From assembly GCA_003554445.1 (NCBI GenBank), contig PWGJ01000119.1:1-5759 (forward strand): a stretch of 5,759 bases of DNA. Direction: 5' to 3'. Source of the DNA: Candidatus Nealsoniibacteriota bacterium. Lineage in GTDB: Bacteria > Patescibacteriota > Minisyncoccia > Minisyncoccales > PWPS01. This document shows positions 1-5,759 of this stretch, in pieces (the stretch's first letter is position 1; every line of letters starts with the position of its first letter). The translations under genes were made by a program, and so were the position numbers. The notes under the pieces were generated by a model that was not told the origin of the DNA, did no database searches, and saw nothing but the letters and a program-made list of their open reading frames with translations.

Positions 1-825
1 AAATTGGTAAAAGAAATCGACGGGATAGAAGTTGACGGAGTAAAATTCAATGTCGGACTTGCAAAAGAGCACAGAATCGGAATTGTTATGAGAGGCAAGG
101 GGTTAAGTGTTGAAATATCCGACAGTGACCCTCACTACATTGAAGGAGAAGAAGGTTTAAGAAAAGTAGAGCCGATAGGTAAATCAAAAGAAGCTGAGTT
201 TACCGCCAAGGCTCTGAATGGCTTTCTTGAAAAGGCTCATGAAATTTTAAGCCAAAGCTCGATAAACAAAAAGAGAGAATTGCCGGCCAATTATATTCTT
301 ACCAGAGGAGCATCAAATGTAGTTAAATTGCCCAGTTTTGAAGAAAAATACGGAAAAAAGTCCGCATGTATAGCGGGTGATGACCTTTACAAGCAAATTC
401 CGAAACTGATCGGGATGGATATTCTGGATGTTGAAGGTGCTAACGGTTTACCGACTACTAATCTGGAAGGAAAATTCAAAGAGGCGAGAGAGGCAATACT
501 TTCCAATTATGATTTTATCTTTATTCATGTGAAGGCAACCGATCTTTTTGCTGACAAAGGAGACTTTTGGGGTAAGAAGGATTTCATTGAAAAAATTGAT
601 GAAAATTTAAAAGTTTTTGATGAGTTTACCGGTACATTGGTCGTTACTTCGGATCACTCAACTTGCTCGATTACCACCAACCGATGCAGTAGAGATATTC
701 CGCTTCTTATCCGCAATAAAGGAACTGACAAGACCGAATATTTCAGCGAAAAGGAATGCAGGAGAGGATCTTTGGGTAAAATAGATCAGAGAAATTTTCT
801 AACCAAGTATGTTTTTACTAAATAA
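1..825 (+). CDS. apgM: Archaeal-type phosphoglycerate mutase (ApgM) homologue, 5'-truncated, altered metal site
   Basis: This is the last 274 codons of a protein of the alkaline phosphatase superfamily; the family is usually about 400 residues. The frame is open to the first base, so the true start lies left of the window and the in-frame TTG at 4 should not be taken as the start. ApgM interconverts 3- and 2-phosphoglycerate with two divalent metals. Family landmarks visible are the SDSDPH motif (bases about 118-135), the ILTRGA stretch, the HVKATD segment (526-543) and SDHST (649-663). Two positions differ from the family as I recall it. The His of the TD-x-x-x-H metal motif is Asp (553-555). 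The His that precedes the (D)PVPLLI-like segment is Arg (682-684) in an ungapped alignment, or Cys (685-687) with a one-residue gap. Asp 541-543 and the Asp-His pair at 652-657 are kept. The homology is secure, but present mutase activity is doubtful. The N-terminal catalytic Ser region is outside the window. Confidence 0.85.
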   Translation, partial: KLVKEIDGIEVDGVKFNVGLAKEHRIGIVMRGKGLSVEISDSDPHYIEGEEGLRKVEPIGKSKEAEFTAKALNGFLEKAHEILSQSSINKKRELPANYILTRGASNVVKLPSFEEKYGKKSACIAGDDLYKQIPKLIGMDILDVEGANGLPTTNLEGKFKEAREAILSNYDFIFIHVKATDLFADKGDFWGKKDFIEKIDENLKVFDEFTGTLVVTSDHSTCSITTNRCSRDIPLLIRNKGTDKTEYFSEKECRRGSLGKIDQRNFLTKYVFTK

Positions 826-839
826 CTTCCAGAAAAACA

Positions 840-2363
840 ATGAGTGATGAAGGTGTTATTCTAATAGTTAGAGACGGTTGGGGTTTTAGAGAGTCCAATA
901 AGTTAAATGCAATAAGTGAGGCCGAAACTCCGGTTGACGATGAGTTAAGAAGAGATTATCCTCACACAACACTTAAGGCTTCCGGGCCGGCAGTGGGACT
1001 TCCGGATAATTTTCAGGGCAATTCGGAAGTGGGTCATTTAACGATCGGTTCGGGCAGAATTATAGATCAAGAACTAACAAAGATAAATAAGGCGATAAAA
1101 GATAAATCCTTTTTTAGAAAAGAGGAATTTTTAGAAGCGATAGAAAGAGCCAAGGAAAACGATTCAAAACTTCATCTTTTGGGTCTTATTCAGAAAGAAG
1201 GAGTTCACAGTCATTTAAATCACCTTTACGCCTTGCTTGATTTATGTAAAAAGCATGGTTTTCAAGATGTCTTTATTCATGTATTTACGGATGGCAGAGA
1301 TGCACCGGTAGACAGGGGTAAAAAGTATCTCTCCGAACTTGTTGATAAATTAAATGACTTGGGCTTCGGAGAGATAGTTACCGTTTCCGGAAGATATTAT
1401 GCCATGGATAGAGATCGGAGATGGGAGAGAACTGAGAAAGCTTATCGAGCAATAATGGACGGAGAGAGCCAAGATGATTTCAGTGACCCCGTTAAAGAGG
1501 TTGAAAATTGTTACCAAAATGAAGAAACGGATGAGTTCATAATTCCGAGAGTTAAAATCGATTATCAAGGCGTCGAAAGGGGAGACTCTCTGATATTTTT
1601 TAATTTCCGAACCGATCGGCCACGACAACTTACTCAAGCGATTGTTGAAGATAATTTTGAAGAGTTTGAAAGAAATAAAAAGAATATTTTTTTTGTTGCC
1701 ATGACCGATTATTATCGGCCGTTTAATGGTCAAGTGGCTTTCAAAAATGAAAAGGTTGAAAATTTTCTGGGAGAAATAATAAGCGAGCACGGTTTAAGTC
1801 AACTGAGAATAAGCGAAACTGAAAAATACGCCCATGTTACCTTTTTCTTTAACGGTCAAATAGAAGAAGCTCTCAACAAAGAAAGTAGAAGAATAATCTC
1901 TTCTCCGGATGTCGATTATTATGATGAAAAACCGGAGATGAGCGTTTTTGAGATAGCTGACAAGCTTGTAAAAGAAATCGCTAACCGGGAACATGATTTT
2001 ATAGTTGTCAACCTGGTGAATTGTGACATGGTCGGTCATACGGGAGATCCGGAAGCGATAAAGAAGGCGGTAGAGGCGGTCGATTCGGCTACGGGTCAAA
2101 TAGTTGATGCCGGTCTTAAAAACAATTACACACTCTTAATAACCGCTGATCATGGTAATGCCGAAGATCAAACCGAAGATTGGAAAACCAGCCATACGAT
2201 AAATCCGGTACCTTTTTATTTAATTTCCCAAAAAGAAGACTTAAAAAATGCTAAGTTAAAAGAAGGTAAAGGATTAAAGGATATAGCACCGACCGTTTTA
2301 AAGCTTTTTAAGATTGAAAAGCCCGCAGAAATGACGGGAGAAGATATTGTCGATTATTCTTGA
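840..2363 (+). CDS. gpmI: 2,3-bisphosphoglycerate-independent phosphoglycerate mutase (GpmI)
   Basis: This cytoplasmic glycolytic and gluconeogenic enzyme interconverts 3- and 2-phosphoglycerate through a phosphoserine intermediate. At 507 residues it is full length for bacterial GpmI (about 510). All recognised active-site motifs are present: DGWG with Asp12, GNSEVGH with nucleophile Ser62, GVHSH with His123, TDGRDAP at 150-156, SGRYYAMDRD with Arg185 and Arg191, FRTDRPRQ at 256-263, ETEKYAHVTFFFNG at 326-339 with Lys329, CDMVGH with Asp396 and His400, ADHGN with Asp437 and His438, and SHT with His452. Both metal sites look intact. The ATG at 840 is the only start in its frame after the upstream stop. 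It sits 14 bases after the ApgM-like gene, so co-transcription is likely. No clear Shine-Dalgarno precedes it. It ends in TGA, read as stop. The Arg before Asp12 (VRDGWG, where L or I is common) is a small variation. This is presumably the working mutase of the cluster. Confidence 0.97.
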   Translation: MSDEGVILIVRDGWGFRESNKLNAISEAETPVDDELRRDYPHTTLKASGPAVGLPDNFQGNSEVGHLTIGSGRIIDQELTKINKAIKDKSFFRKEEFLEAIERAKENDSKLHLLGLIQKEGVHSHLNHLYALLDLCKKHGFQDVFIHVFTDGRDAPVDRGKKYLSELVDKLNDLGFGEIVTVSGRYYAMDRDRRWERTEKAYRAIMDGESQDDFSDPVKEVENCYQNEETDEFIIPRVKIDYQGVERGDSLIFFNFRTDRPRQLTQAIVEDNFEEFERNKKNIFFVAMTDYYRPFNGQVAFKNEKVENFLGEIISEHGLSQLRISETEKYAHVTFFFNGQIEEALNKESRRIISSPDVDYYDEKPEMSVFEIADKLVKEIANREHDFIVVNLVNCDMVGHTGDPEAIKKAVEAVDSATGQIVDAGLKNNYTLLITADHGNAEDQTEDWKTSHTINPVPFYLISQKEDLKNAKLKEGKGLKDIAPTVLKLFKIEKPAEMTGEDIVDYS

Positions 2364-2388
2364 TAAAGCTATTTTTTTGTAATAAACT
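2360..2388 (+). promoter_or_regulatory. Candidate sigma70-like promoter upstream of the glutaredoxin gene
   Basis: TTGATA at 2360-2365 (5 of 6 to the -35 consensus) is followed after exactly 17 bases by TAAACT at 2383-2388 (4 of 6 to the -10 consensus), which would place a transcript start near 2395. It overlaps the gpmI stop codon and lies in the only spacer longer than 14 bases in the window (2364-2440), which is where an internal promoter for the glutaredoxin-GAPDH-ACD genes would be expected. The region is very AT-rich, so a chance match of this quality is quite possible, and the host's sigma factor preference is unknown. Confidence 0.25.
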
Positions 2389-2440
2389 AAATAAAGAAGA
2401 TAAACTCTTTCTTATTCTAAAAAAAGAGAAAGAAAAAAAT

Positions 2441-2683
2441 ATGTCCGAGAAAAAAGTAAAAATATATAGTACGCCGACCTGCACATATTGTGTAGCTCTT
2501 AAGAAGTTTTTTGAAAAAAATGACGTAGAATATGAAGAAATCAATGTTGCCGAAGATGAAGAAGCTCTTAAAGAAATGAAAGAAAAAACCGGGCAAATGG
2601 GAGTTCCCGTTACCGAAATAGGAGATGACGTCGTAGTCGGGTTCGAGAAGAAGAAAATTTCAAAACTTTTAGAAATAAATTAA
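2441..2683 (+). CDS. Glutaredoxin-like thiol-disulfide oxidoreductase
   Basis: This is an 80-residue single-domain thioredoxin-fold protein, the usual size of glutaredoxin or NrdH. It shows an initial beta strand (VKIYS), the redox motif CTYC at residues 14-17, the cis-proline motif GVPV with Pro56, and a VVVGF segment (64-68) matching the glycine-containing C-terminal glutaredoxin motif. It would reduce protein disulfides in the cytoplasm. Whether it is recharged by glutathione, another low-molecular-weight thiol or thioredoxin reductase cannot be told from this window. The start is the ATG at 2441, preceded by a purine-rich AAAAAGAGAAAG tract. A TTG at 2360 in the same frame would add a 27-residue Lys/Phe-rich leader outside the fold and overlap the gpmI end, so I reject it. 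The stop lies only 3 bases before the GAPDH start, so the two genes are almost certainly co-transcribed. Confidence 0.9.
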   Translation: MSEKKVKIYSTPTCTYCVALKKFFEKNDVEYEEINVAEDEEALKEMKEKTGQMGVPVTEIGDDVVVGFEKKKISKLLEIN

Positions 2684-2686
2684 AAA

Positions 2687-3682
2687 ATGAAAACAATTGC
2701 AATCAACGGTTTTGGTCGTATTGGCCGAGCCGTTTTCAAAAATATAATTGCGGATTATCCGTCCTTGCAGCTTGTCGCCGTAAATGACTTGGCGAATCCG
2801 GAAGATTTACTTCATCTTCTTCGCCATGATACCGTTTATGGAAATTATGAAGTTGAGTTGGAAGATGATTATCTGGTTGTTGGAGAGCAAAGAGAAAAAC
2901 TTTTAAATCATAAAGATCCGGAAAACTTACCCTGGGATGAATTGGCTGTCGATGTCGTGCTGGAGTGTACCGGGGTTTTTAGAGATTACGAGGGTGCAAG
3001 CAAGCATCTTGAGGCGGGAGCCGAAAAAGTAATAATTTCGGCACCGTCCAAAAGCCCCAAAGAAATTCCCTCTTTTGTATTAGGGGTAAACGAACATTCA
3101 TACAGAAGTGAAAATAGAATCGTTGATATGGGGTCTTGTACTACCAATGCGTTAGCACCGGTAGTCAAGATTTTACATGAAAACTTCGGTTTAACAGAGG
3201 GAATAATGACAACCATTCACAGCTATACGGCAAGCCAGAATATAATTGACGGTCCGGGGCAAAAAGACTTAAGACGTTGCCGAGCGGCAGCGGAAAATAT
3301 AGTTCCGACAACAACCGGAGCAGCTAAGGCAATTGCGAAAGTTATGCCCGAAATGGAAGGGAAGCTTGACGGAATGGCCGTGCGGGTCCCGACTCCGACG
3401 GTTTCGTTGGTTGATTTGGTTTGTCGACTTGAAGTTCCGGTAACGGTAGAAGAGATTAATGAAACTTTCAAGGAAGCAACCAGAGAAAAAGATTTCGAAG
3501 GGGTATTGGACGTTGCAGAAAGACCCTTGGTTTCTTCCGACTACATTCGAAATCCTCATTCTTCTATAGTTGACTTAGAGATGACCAAAGTAGTTGGGGG
3601 TTCGGTAAAAATATTGAGTTGGTATGATAATGAATGGGGTTACGCCAAAAGACTAGTTGATTTTGCAGACTTTATCATCTAA
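2687..3682 (+). CDS. gap: Type I glyceraldehyde-3-phosphate dehydrogenase (phosphorylating)
   Basis: It oxidises glyceraldehyde-3-phosphate with phosphate to 1,3-bisphosphoglycerate, the NAD(P)H-forming step of glycolysis, in the cytoplasm and normally as a tetramer. At 331 residues it is full length. The N-terminal Rossmann domain begins INGFGRIGR. VAVND keeps the Asp typical of NAD-binding enzymes, and DGP before KDLRR also fits the NAD rather than the chloroplast NADP type (inference). The catalytic domain has SCTTN with nucleophile Cys151, TTIHSYT with His178, PTTTGAAKA, a VRVPTPTVS segment and WYDNEWGY near the end. The residue normally a second Cys (CTTNC in many bacteria) is Ala155, and the usual NAS before the catalytic Cys reads MGS. 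This is the bacterial/eukaryotic family, not the archaeal GapA-II type. The ATG at 2687 lies 3 bases after the glutaredoxin stop with no recognisable Shine-Dalgarno. Confidence 0.97.
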   Translation: MKTIAINGFGRIGRAVFKNIIADYPSLQLVAVNDLANPEDLLHLLRHDTVYGNYEVELEDDYLVVGEQREKLLNHKDPENLPWDELAVDVVLECTGVFRDYEGASKHLEAGAEKVIISAPSKSPKEIPSFVLGVNEHSYRSENRIVDMGSCTTNALAPVVKILHENFGLTEGIMTTIHSYTASQNIIDGPGQKDLRRCRAAAENIVPTTTGAAKAIAKVMPEMEGKLDGMAVRVPTPTVSLVDLVCRLEVPVTVEEINETFKEATREKDFEGVLDVAERPLVSSDYIRNPHSSIVDLEMTKVVGGSVKILSWYDNEWGYAKRLVDFADFII

Positions 3683-3692
3683 AAAAGTTCTA

Positions 3693-4310
3693 ATGATTCT
3701 CGGCTATAAAAAAAGAGAAGAACTTCTCAAAAAATACAATCTGAAGAGACCACCGACGGAGCTTTCTTTGAATCCAAAACAGGCTGTTGAGGTAGCTAAA
3801 AGAATCGGTTTTCCGGTAGTTGCAAAAATCTCTTCGGATAAACATCTTCATCGAACCGAAGTAGATGGTGTAATAGTCGGGATAGAGAATGAAGAAGAAT
3901 TAGGAGAGGCAGTTGAAAAATTATTTCGTATAGAAGATATTGAGGGGATAATTATTCAAAAACAGATAAACGGTAGAGAATTTATTATCGGTTCCAAAAA
4001 CGATCAGGTTTTCGGTCCGACGATAATGCTGGGAACGGGCGGGATAATGGTAGAGCTTTTTAAAGATGTATCTTTCAGAATAGCTCCCATTGATAAAAAT
4101 GAAGCTCTTAAGATGATAGAAGAAATCAAAGGTAAGAAATTATTGGAAGGATTCAGAGGAGGACCGAAGATAAAAAAAGACGAACTTGCCGATCTGCTTG
4201 TAAAGGCTTCTCGACTCAGCTTTGAAGAAAATGTGAAAGAGCTCGATTTTAACCCCGTTATAGGAAATGATCACGGTTTATACATATGTGATGTAAAAAT
4301 AGTTTTATGA
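3693..4310 (+). CDS. acdB: ADP-forming acetyl-CoA synthetase, beta subunit (ATP-grasp)
   Basis: This is the nucleotide-binding subunit of acetate-CoA ligase (ADP-forming), which makes ATP from acetyl-CoA, ADP and phosphate during acetate fermentation. It has 205 residues. Domain cues are the helix with LLKKYNL (11-17), an IGFPVVAKI strand (38-46), HRTEVDGV with His53 at the position of the transiently phosphorylated beta-subunit histidine, GREFIIG (94-100), the FGPTIMLGTGG loop (107-117), ELFKDVSFRIAP (121-132) and KELDFNP with Asp185. I chose the ATG at 3693, 10 bases after the GAPDH stop. A TTG at 3657 in the same frame would add 12 residues but overlap GAPDH. Compared with the archaeal beta subunit (about 230 residues) it lacks most of the N-terminal leader and has a shorter segment before GRE, while the core is complete. 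It overlaps the alpha gene by ATGA, indicating translational coupling and balanced subunit synthesis. Confidence 0.93.
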   Translation: MILGYKKREELLKKYNLKRPPTELSLNPKQAVEVAKRIGFPVVAKISSDKHLHRTEVDGVIVGIENEEELGEAVEKLFRIEDIEGIIIQKQINGREFIIGSKNDQVFGPTIMLGTGGIMVELFKDVSFRIAPIDKNEALKMIEEIKGKKLLEGFRGGPKIKKDELADLLVKASRLSFEENVKELDFNPVIGNDHGLYICDVKIVL

Positions 4311-5638
4311 TACCGGAAATATTCAATCCAAAGAGCATTGCGATTATCGGAGCCACCGAAAGAGAGAATTCGGTAGGCAGGGGAATTATTGAAAATTTAA
4401 AATCCGGTAGCGCCGAACTGTTTTATGTTAATCCGTCTTCAAAAAAAGTCTTCGGGGAAAAGTCTTATAACCGAATAACTGATATAGAAGAAGATATAGA
4501 CTTGGCAGTAATCGCAATTCCCAAAGAGATCGTTTCCGAAGTTGTTGATGATTGTATAGAAAAAAAAGTCGGAGGAGTTTTAATAGTCTCCGCCGGATTC
4601 GCAGAGACCGGTGAAGAGGGTAAAAAAAGACAAGACGAAATAGCTGAAAAATTAAGTAAGGCGGGAATACCTCTCGTTGGTCCCAATTGTCTTGGTATTT
4701 TAAGGCCACCAGTGGGTCTCAATGCCTCTTTTGCACCCGGAAATCCCAAGAATGGGGATATATGTCTAATTTCTCAATCCGGAGCTCTAATTGACTCCAT
4801 AATCGATGGAGCAAAAGAAGAAAATTACGGCTTTTCGTTAATTATTTCAGTCGGCAATGCAGCCGGCCTTTCGCTTATAGATTACATAAAAATTGCCGAT
4901 GAGGATCCAAGCACTAAAGTAATAGCACTTTACATAGAAGGGGTGGATAAAGGAAGAGAACTTTTCAATTGCCTTAAAAAGATAAAAACACCGGTTGTAG
5001 CCATAAAGGGAGGTAAAAGTGAAAAATCCAAAAAGGCAATCTGCTCACATACCGGATCGCTTGCCGGTGAACACGAGATATTTTCTGCCGCCTTAAGGCA
5101 GGCGGAAGTTGAGGAGGTGGATACTTTAAGCCAGCTCTTTGACGTTTCCAAAGCTTTGGCCTGGCAGTCGGCAGCGGGTGATAGGGTGGCTGTAGTTACA
5201 AATGGCGGAGGGGCGGGAGTTTTACTTACCGACCAGCTGTATGAAGACGGTTTAAAATTAGCGGAACTGAATCAAGATACAATTGAAAAAATCGAAAACA
5301 AGATGCATCCGGATTACTCTAAAAGCAATCCCCTGGATATAGTTGGAGACGCTCTTCCCGAAAGATATGAAATCGCAGCCGATAATTTTTTAGCTCAAGA
5401 AAATGTGGATGTGCTGGTAGTAATTATGACTTTGCAAGTAATGACCGATCCTTTGGAGACCGCCAAAAGACTTGTTAAACTGAAAGAAAAACATCAAAAA
5501 CCGATATTAACCGTTTTTATGGGTGCGGGAAAAGAGACGACCGAAGGTATTAATTTTCTGGAAGAAAATAAAATTCCCAATTATTCTCATCCCAAAAGGG
5601 TGGCAAAACCGATTAAAGCGTTAAATAATAAAAAATAA
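4307..5638 (+). CDS. acdA: ADP-forming acetyl-CoA synthetase, alpha subunit
   Basis: This is the CoA-binding and phosphohistidine-carrying subunit of the ADP-forming acyl-CoA synthetase and partner of the gene just upstream. At 443 residues it is close to the 450-465 usual for separate alpha subunits. An N-terminal CoA-binding Rossmann domain shows SIAIIGATERENSVGRG (10-26), LIVSAGFAETG (92-102) and GPNCLGI (125-131). The succinyl-CoA-synthetase-like ligase domain has LNASFAPG (138-145), ISQSGAL (155-161), LYIEGVDKGRE with Glu211, and SHTGSLAG with the expected phosphorylated His248. A C-terminal ligase/CoA domain follows, with VVTNGGGAGVLLTD, SNPLDIVGDA and MTLQVMTDP. The SxGN segment reads SVGNAAGLSLID where many homologues have the acidic NKADVDE-type sequence; the effect is unknown. 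Substrate range (acetyl-, branched-chain or aryl-acyl-CoA) cannot be assigned from sequence alone; acetate is the default. It starts at the ATG inside the beta stop (ATGA). Confidence 0.94.
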   Translation: MIPEIFNPKSIAIIGATERENSVGRGIIENLKSGSAELFYVNPSSKKVFGEKSYNRITDIEEDIDLAVIAIPKEIVSEVVDDCIEKKVGGVLIVSAGFAETGEEGKKRQDEIAEKLSKAGIPLVGPNCLGILRPPVGLNASFAPGNPKNGDICLISQSGALIDSIIDGAKEENYGFSLIISVGNAAGLSLIDYIKIADEDPSTKVIALYIEGVDKGRELFNCLKKIKTPVVAIKGGKSEKSKKAICSHTGSLAGEHEIFSAALRQAEVEEVDTLSQLFDVSKALAWQSAAGDRVAVVTNGGGAGVLLTDQLYEDGLKLAELNQDTIEKIENKMHPDYSKSNPLDIVGDALPERYEIAADNFLAQENVDVLVVIMTLQVMTDPLETAKRLVKLKEKHQKPILTVFMGAGKETTEGINFLEENKIPNYSHPKRVAKPIKALNNKK

Positions 5639-5640
5639 TA

Positions 5641-5660
5641 AAAAAGGATATGAAGGAGGT
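5641..5660 (+). promoter_or_regulatory. Start region of the pyrophosphatase gene with a misplaced Shine-Dalgarno-like sequence
   Basis: AAGGA at 5644-5648 is one base from the ATG at 5650, too close for normal ribosome positioning. A full AAGGAGGT match to the anti-Shine-Dalgarno lies inside codons 2-4 (5653-5660). The family N-terminus (strand, then GHxNPDTDS) fixes the ATG as start, and the in-frame codons that follow the internal match are GTT and ATA, not normal starts. The match is therefore probably a by-product of Lys-Glu-Val codons. Confidence 0.2.
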
Positions 5661-5759
5661 AATAGTTATAGGTCACAAGAATCCGGATACCGATTCAGTG
5701 GTTTCCGCTTACGTCTGGAGTAGAGTTTTATCCAGGCTCGGTGATTCGGCAAAACCGGC
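5650..5759 (+). CDS. ppaC: Manganese-dependent inorganic pyrophosphatase (DHH family), 3'-truncated
   Basis: Only the first 36 codons are in the window before the right edge cuts the gene; the family is usually about 300 residues, or longer with CBS inserts. The N-terminus has a short hydrophobic strand (VIVI) followed by GHKNPDTDS, the signature of family II pyrophosphatases. His9, Asp13 and Asp15 fall on the metal-ligand positions known from Bacillus PpaC. A helix follows, SVVSAYVWSRVLSRLG, ending at the expected glycine. The enzyme hydrolyses pyrophosphate to phosphate in the cytoplasm and drives nucleotide, amino acid activation and polymer-forming reactions forward. It lies 11 bases after the ACD alpha stop and probably belongs to the same transcript. 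Other DHH proteins (RecJ, NrnA) have differing motif I sequences, so the assignment is good despite truncation. Whether CBS or DRTGG regulatory domains are present cannot be seen. Confidence 0.85.
   Translation, partial: MKEVIVIGHKNPDTDSVVSAYVWSRVLSRLGDSAKP

Noticed and set aside
4..6. TTG as the start of the first gene
   Set aside because: The frame is open to the window edge and the protein begins in mid-domain compared with ApgM, so the gene is truncated and this TTG is an internal Leu codon.
1350..2099. Open frames on the minus strand opposite gpmI (and similar ones opposite gap and acdA)
   Set aside because: They lie wholly inside well-conserved + strand genes, give no recognisable protein, and show the composition expected of antisense shadows.
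2366..2380. T-run (seven T at 2372-2378) after gpmI as an intrinsic terminator
   Set aside because: No GC-containing stem precedes the T-run; AAAGCTA before it cannot form a useful hairpin.
2406..2433. Possible hairpin in the leader of the glutaredoxin gene (TCTTTCT at 2406-2412 with AGAAAGA at 2427-2433)
   Set aside because: The seven-pair stem has few G-C pairs and a 14-base loop, and it lies between a pyrimidine-rich and a purine-rich tract where such matches arise easily. An alternative pairing of 2405-2410 with 2423-2428 is about as good, so no defined structure is supported.
3657..3692. TTG-started extension of the ACD beta subunit overlapping the end of GAPDH
   Set aside because: The extra 12 residues do not resemble the family, the extension would overlap the GAPDH coding end by 26 bases, and an ATG 10 bases after the GAPDH stop fits better.
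1..5759. Alternative genetic code with TGA as Gly, as in some candidate-phylum bacteria
   Set aside because: TGA ends gpmI and the ACD beta gene at the expected C-termini, and no in-frame TGA falls within any conserved coding region.

Overview
The window is an AT-rich (about 40% GC by eye), tightly packed stretch with every recognisable gene on the + strand. No RNA gene, mobile element, CRISPR array or long repeat is visible. The content points to a small-genome fermenting prokaryote that makes ATP from lower glycolysis and acetate. The best fit is a Candidate Phyla Radiation (Patescibacteria) bacterium. The reasons are a bacterial-type GAPDH and bacterial-type GpmI beside an archaeal-type phosphoglycerate mutase relative, an ADP-forming acetyl-CoA synthetase, very short spacers and almost no Shine-Dalgarno sequences. 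A DPANN archaeon with bacterial-type glycolytic genes cannot be excluded from this window. TGA works as a stop (it ends gpmI and the ACD beta gene), so the recoded TGA=Gly code of some CPR lineages is not used.

Layout from left to right: (1) the 3' two thirds of an archaeal-type 2,3-bisphosphoglycerate-independent phosphoglycerate mutase (ApgM) homologue, cut by the left edge, with two predicted metal-ligand histidines replaced; (2) 14 bases later, a complete, apparently fully catalytic GpmI phosphoglycerate mutase; (3) a 77-base spacer with a weak candidate promoter, then an 80-residue glutaredoxin; (4) 3 bases later, a complete phosphorylating GAPDH; (5) 10 bases later, the beta (ATP-grasp) subunit of ADP-forming acetyl-CoA synthetase, overlapping by ATGA (6) its alpha (CoA-binding/ligase) subunit; (7) 11 bases later, the first 36 codons of a DHH-family manganese-dependent inorganic pyrophosphatase, cut by the right edge.

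Taken together this is an energy-conservation cluster. GAPDH makes 1,3-bisphosphoglycerate and NADH, and phosphoglycerate mutase moves the phosphate towards phosphoenolpyruvate formation. The acetyl-CoA synthetase pair converts acetyl-CoA, ADP and phosphate to acetate and ATP. The pyrophosphatase would recycle phosphate and pull biosynthetic reactions. The glutaredoxin may maintain thiols. Phosphoglycerate kinase, enolase, pyruvate kinase and the acetyl-CoA-forming enzyme are not in the window, and their absence here says nothing about the genome. I see no new defence or mobile system. The most interesting point is the altered ApgM homologue beside an intact GpmI.
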